DNA of 5,623 bases from contig PMDX01000181.1 in the NCBI GenBank assembly GCA_003154635.1, forward strand, positions 994 to 6,616, in the 5' to 3' direction. Within the stretch, counting starts at the first letter, position 1. Every line of letters starts with the position of its first letter. Source of the stretch: Actinomycetota bacterium. GTDB taxonomy: Bacteria > Actinomycetota > Geothermincolia > Fen-727 > Anoxymicrobiaceae. The position numbers were made by a program, and so were the translations under genes. The notes under the pieces were generated by a model. That model worked only from the letters and a program-made list of their open reading frames with translations, made no database searches and was not told the origin of the DNA. Below are positions 4,885 through 5,623 of this stretch, piece after piece.

Positions 4885-5623
4885 ATGACCCGATCGGCTT
4901 ACGGAAAGGGAATGGGATGGATACCGGACTACCCCGATTTTCGCGACTATTCACCCGAACATGAGAAGGTAGCCCCCATCCTCGCGAAGGTGGCGAAGCT
5001 TGATGCTTCCAAGGCGGCGAAGTCGGTTGACCTTCGGGAATGGTGCTCGCCGGTCGAGGACCAGGGGCACTTAAACTCGTGCACCGCGAACGCCGGCGTG
5101 GGGATGGTCGAATACTTCGAGAGGAGGGCGTTCGGCAAGCATATCGACGCATCGCGGCTCTTCCTCTACAAGACCTCGCGCAACCTGCTCCACCTGAGCG
5201 GCGACAACGGCGCGTACCTGCGTACGACTATGGGCGCCCTCGTGCTGTTCGGCGTCCCGCCGGAGGAGTACTGGCCTTACGATGCGGGAGATGTCGAAAA
5301 GGAGCCGCCCGCCTTCTGCTACGCGTTCGCCCAGAGCTACAACGCGATCCAGTACTACCGCCTCGACCCGCCGGGCACCACCGCCGAGCAGTTGCTCAAG
5401 AAGATCAAGGGTCACCTGTCGAGAGGGTTGCCACTGATGTTCGGCTTCACGGTCTATTCATCGATCGCACAGGCTGAGACGACCGGCAGGATACCGTTTC
5501 CGGGCAAGGGCGAGAAAGTCGAGGGAGGCCACGCCGTGATGGCGGTGGGCTACGACGACGCCAACAAGCGTTTCCTGGTTCGCAATTCGTGGGGCAGCGA
5601 CTGGGGCCAACAGGGCTATTTCA
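4885..5623 (+). CDS. Papain-family (C1A) cysteine peptidase, N-terminal 246 codons (runs off the right edge)
   Basis: ATG 4885 has AGGAG at 4874-4878, six bases upstream. The frame stays open to the window end. The N-terminal GWIPDYPDFRDYSPE is a segment common before the catalytic domain of bacterial C1A peptidases. SVDLREWCSPVEDQG starts the mature-like domain. Catalytic residues are visible: oxyanion Gln60 and nucleophile Cys66 in QGHLNSCTANA, His216 in GGHAVMAVGYDD, and Asn234 in VRNSWGSDWG. The Cys-His and His-Asn distances fit papain-like enzymes, so the peptidase should be active. One oddity is Asn64 where the family nearly always has Gly before Ser-Cys; Thr after Cys is common in bacterial members. 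There is no signal peptide or long inhibitory propeptide, so it is probably cytosolic or exported by another route. It lies 108 bases after the BamE-like membrane protein on the same strand. A functional link is possible but unproven, and its substrate is unknown. Confidence 0.9.
   Translation, partial: MTRSAYGKGMGWIPDYPDFRDYSPEHEKVAPILAKVAKLDASKAAKSVDLREWCSPVEDQGHLNSCTANAGVGMVEYFERRAFGKHIDASRLFLYKTSRNLLHLSGDNGAYLRTTMGALVLFGVPPEEYWPYDAGDVEKEPPAFCYAFAQSYNAIQYYRLDPPGTTAEQLLKKIKGHLSRGLPLMFGFTVYSSIAQAETTGRIPFPGKGEKVEGGHAVMAVGYDDANKRFLVRNSWGSDWGQQGYF

Noticed and set aside
5071..5415. Open frames on both strands within the peptidase gene
   Set aside because: They overlap the peptidase reading frame, which carries the full catalytic set; the alternatives show no domain features.

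Overview
The window comes from a GC-rich bacterial chromosome, with mostly G/C-ending codons, GTG and TTG starts and Shine-Dalgarno-type ribosome sites. The gene content (TetR regulator, extended short-chain dehydrogenase, FadD-type ligase, bacterial papain-family peptidase) fits a lipid-metabolising bacterium such as an actinobacterial or deltaproteobacterial lineage. The sequence alone does not settle the phylum. No mobile element, CRISPR array, tRNA or rRNA was seen.

Positions 1-310: the start of a TetR-family regulator runs leftward off the window edge. It is separated from the rightward genes by a divergent promoter region. At its centre is a perfect 17-bp palindrome (218-234) in which each arm carries a TTGACA hexamer, one for each promoter. 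This looks like a TetR operator that would shut both directions at once.

Positions 311-3711: three co-directional genes form a probable operon. They are an extended-SDR NAD-dependent epimerase/dehydratase, an unrecognised four-helix membrane protein, and a long-chain acyl-CoA synthetase. The order and the TetR control suggest a lipid or fatty-acid module in which the ligase activates an acid and the SDR modifies a hydroxy/keto group. The substrate is unknown. The ligase is the most notable gene: its frame is interrupted by a TAG at 3295-3297, yet the whole C-terminal domain continues in the same frame to a second TAG at 3709-3711. Just after the internal TAG lies a 150-bp block (3322-3471) in which every codon that can end in C does so, unlike the sequence on either side.

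Positions 3712-3909: an intergenic region with a GC-rich hairpin and an AT-rich promoter-like stretch.

Positions 3910-4776: a GTG-started membrane protein of unusual design. It has two related helix pairs, the second split by a BamE/DUF3862-like soluble domain, and a duplicated glycine-zipper helix.

Positions 4885-5623: the first 246 codons of a papain-family (C1A) cysteine peptidase with a visible Gln/Cys/His/Asn catalytic set, cut by the window end.
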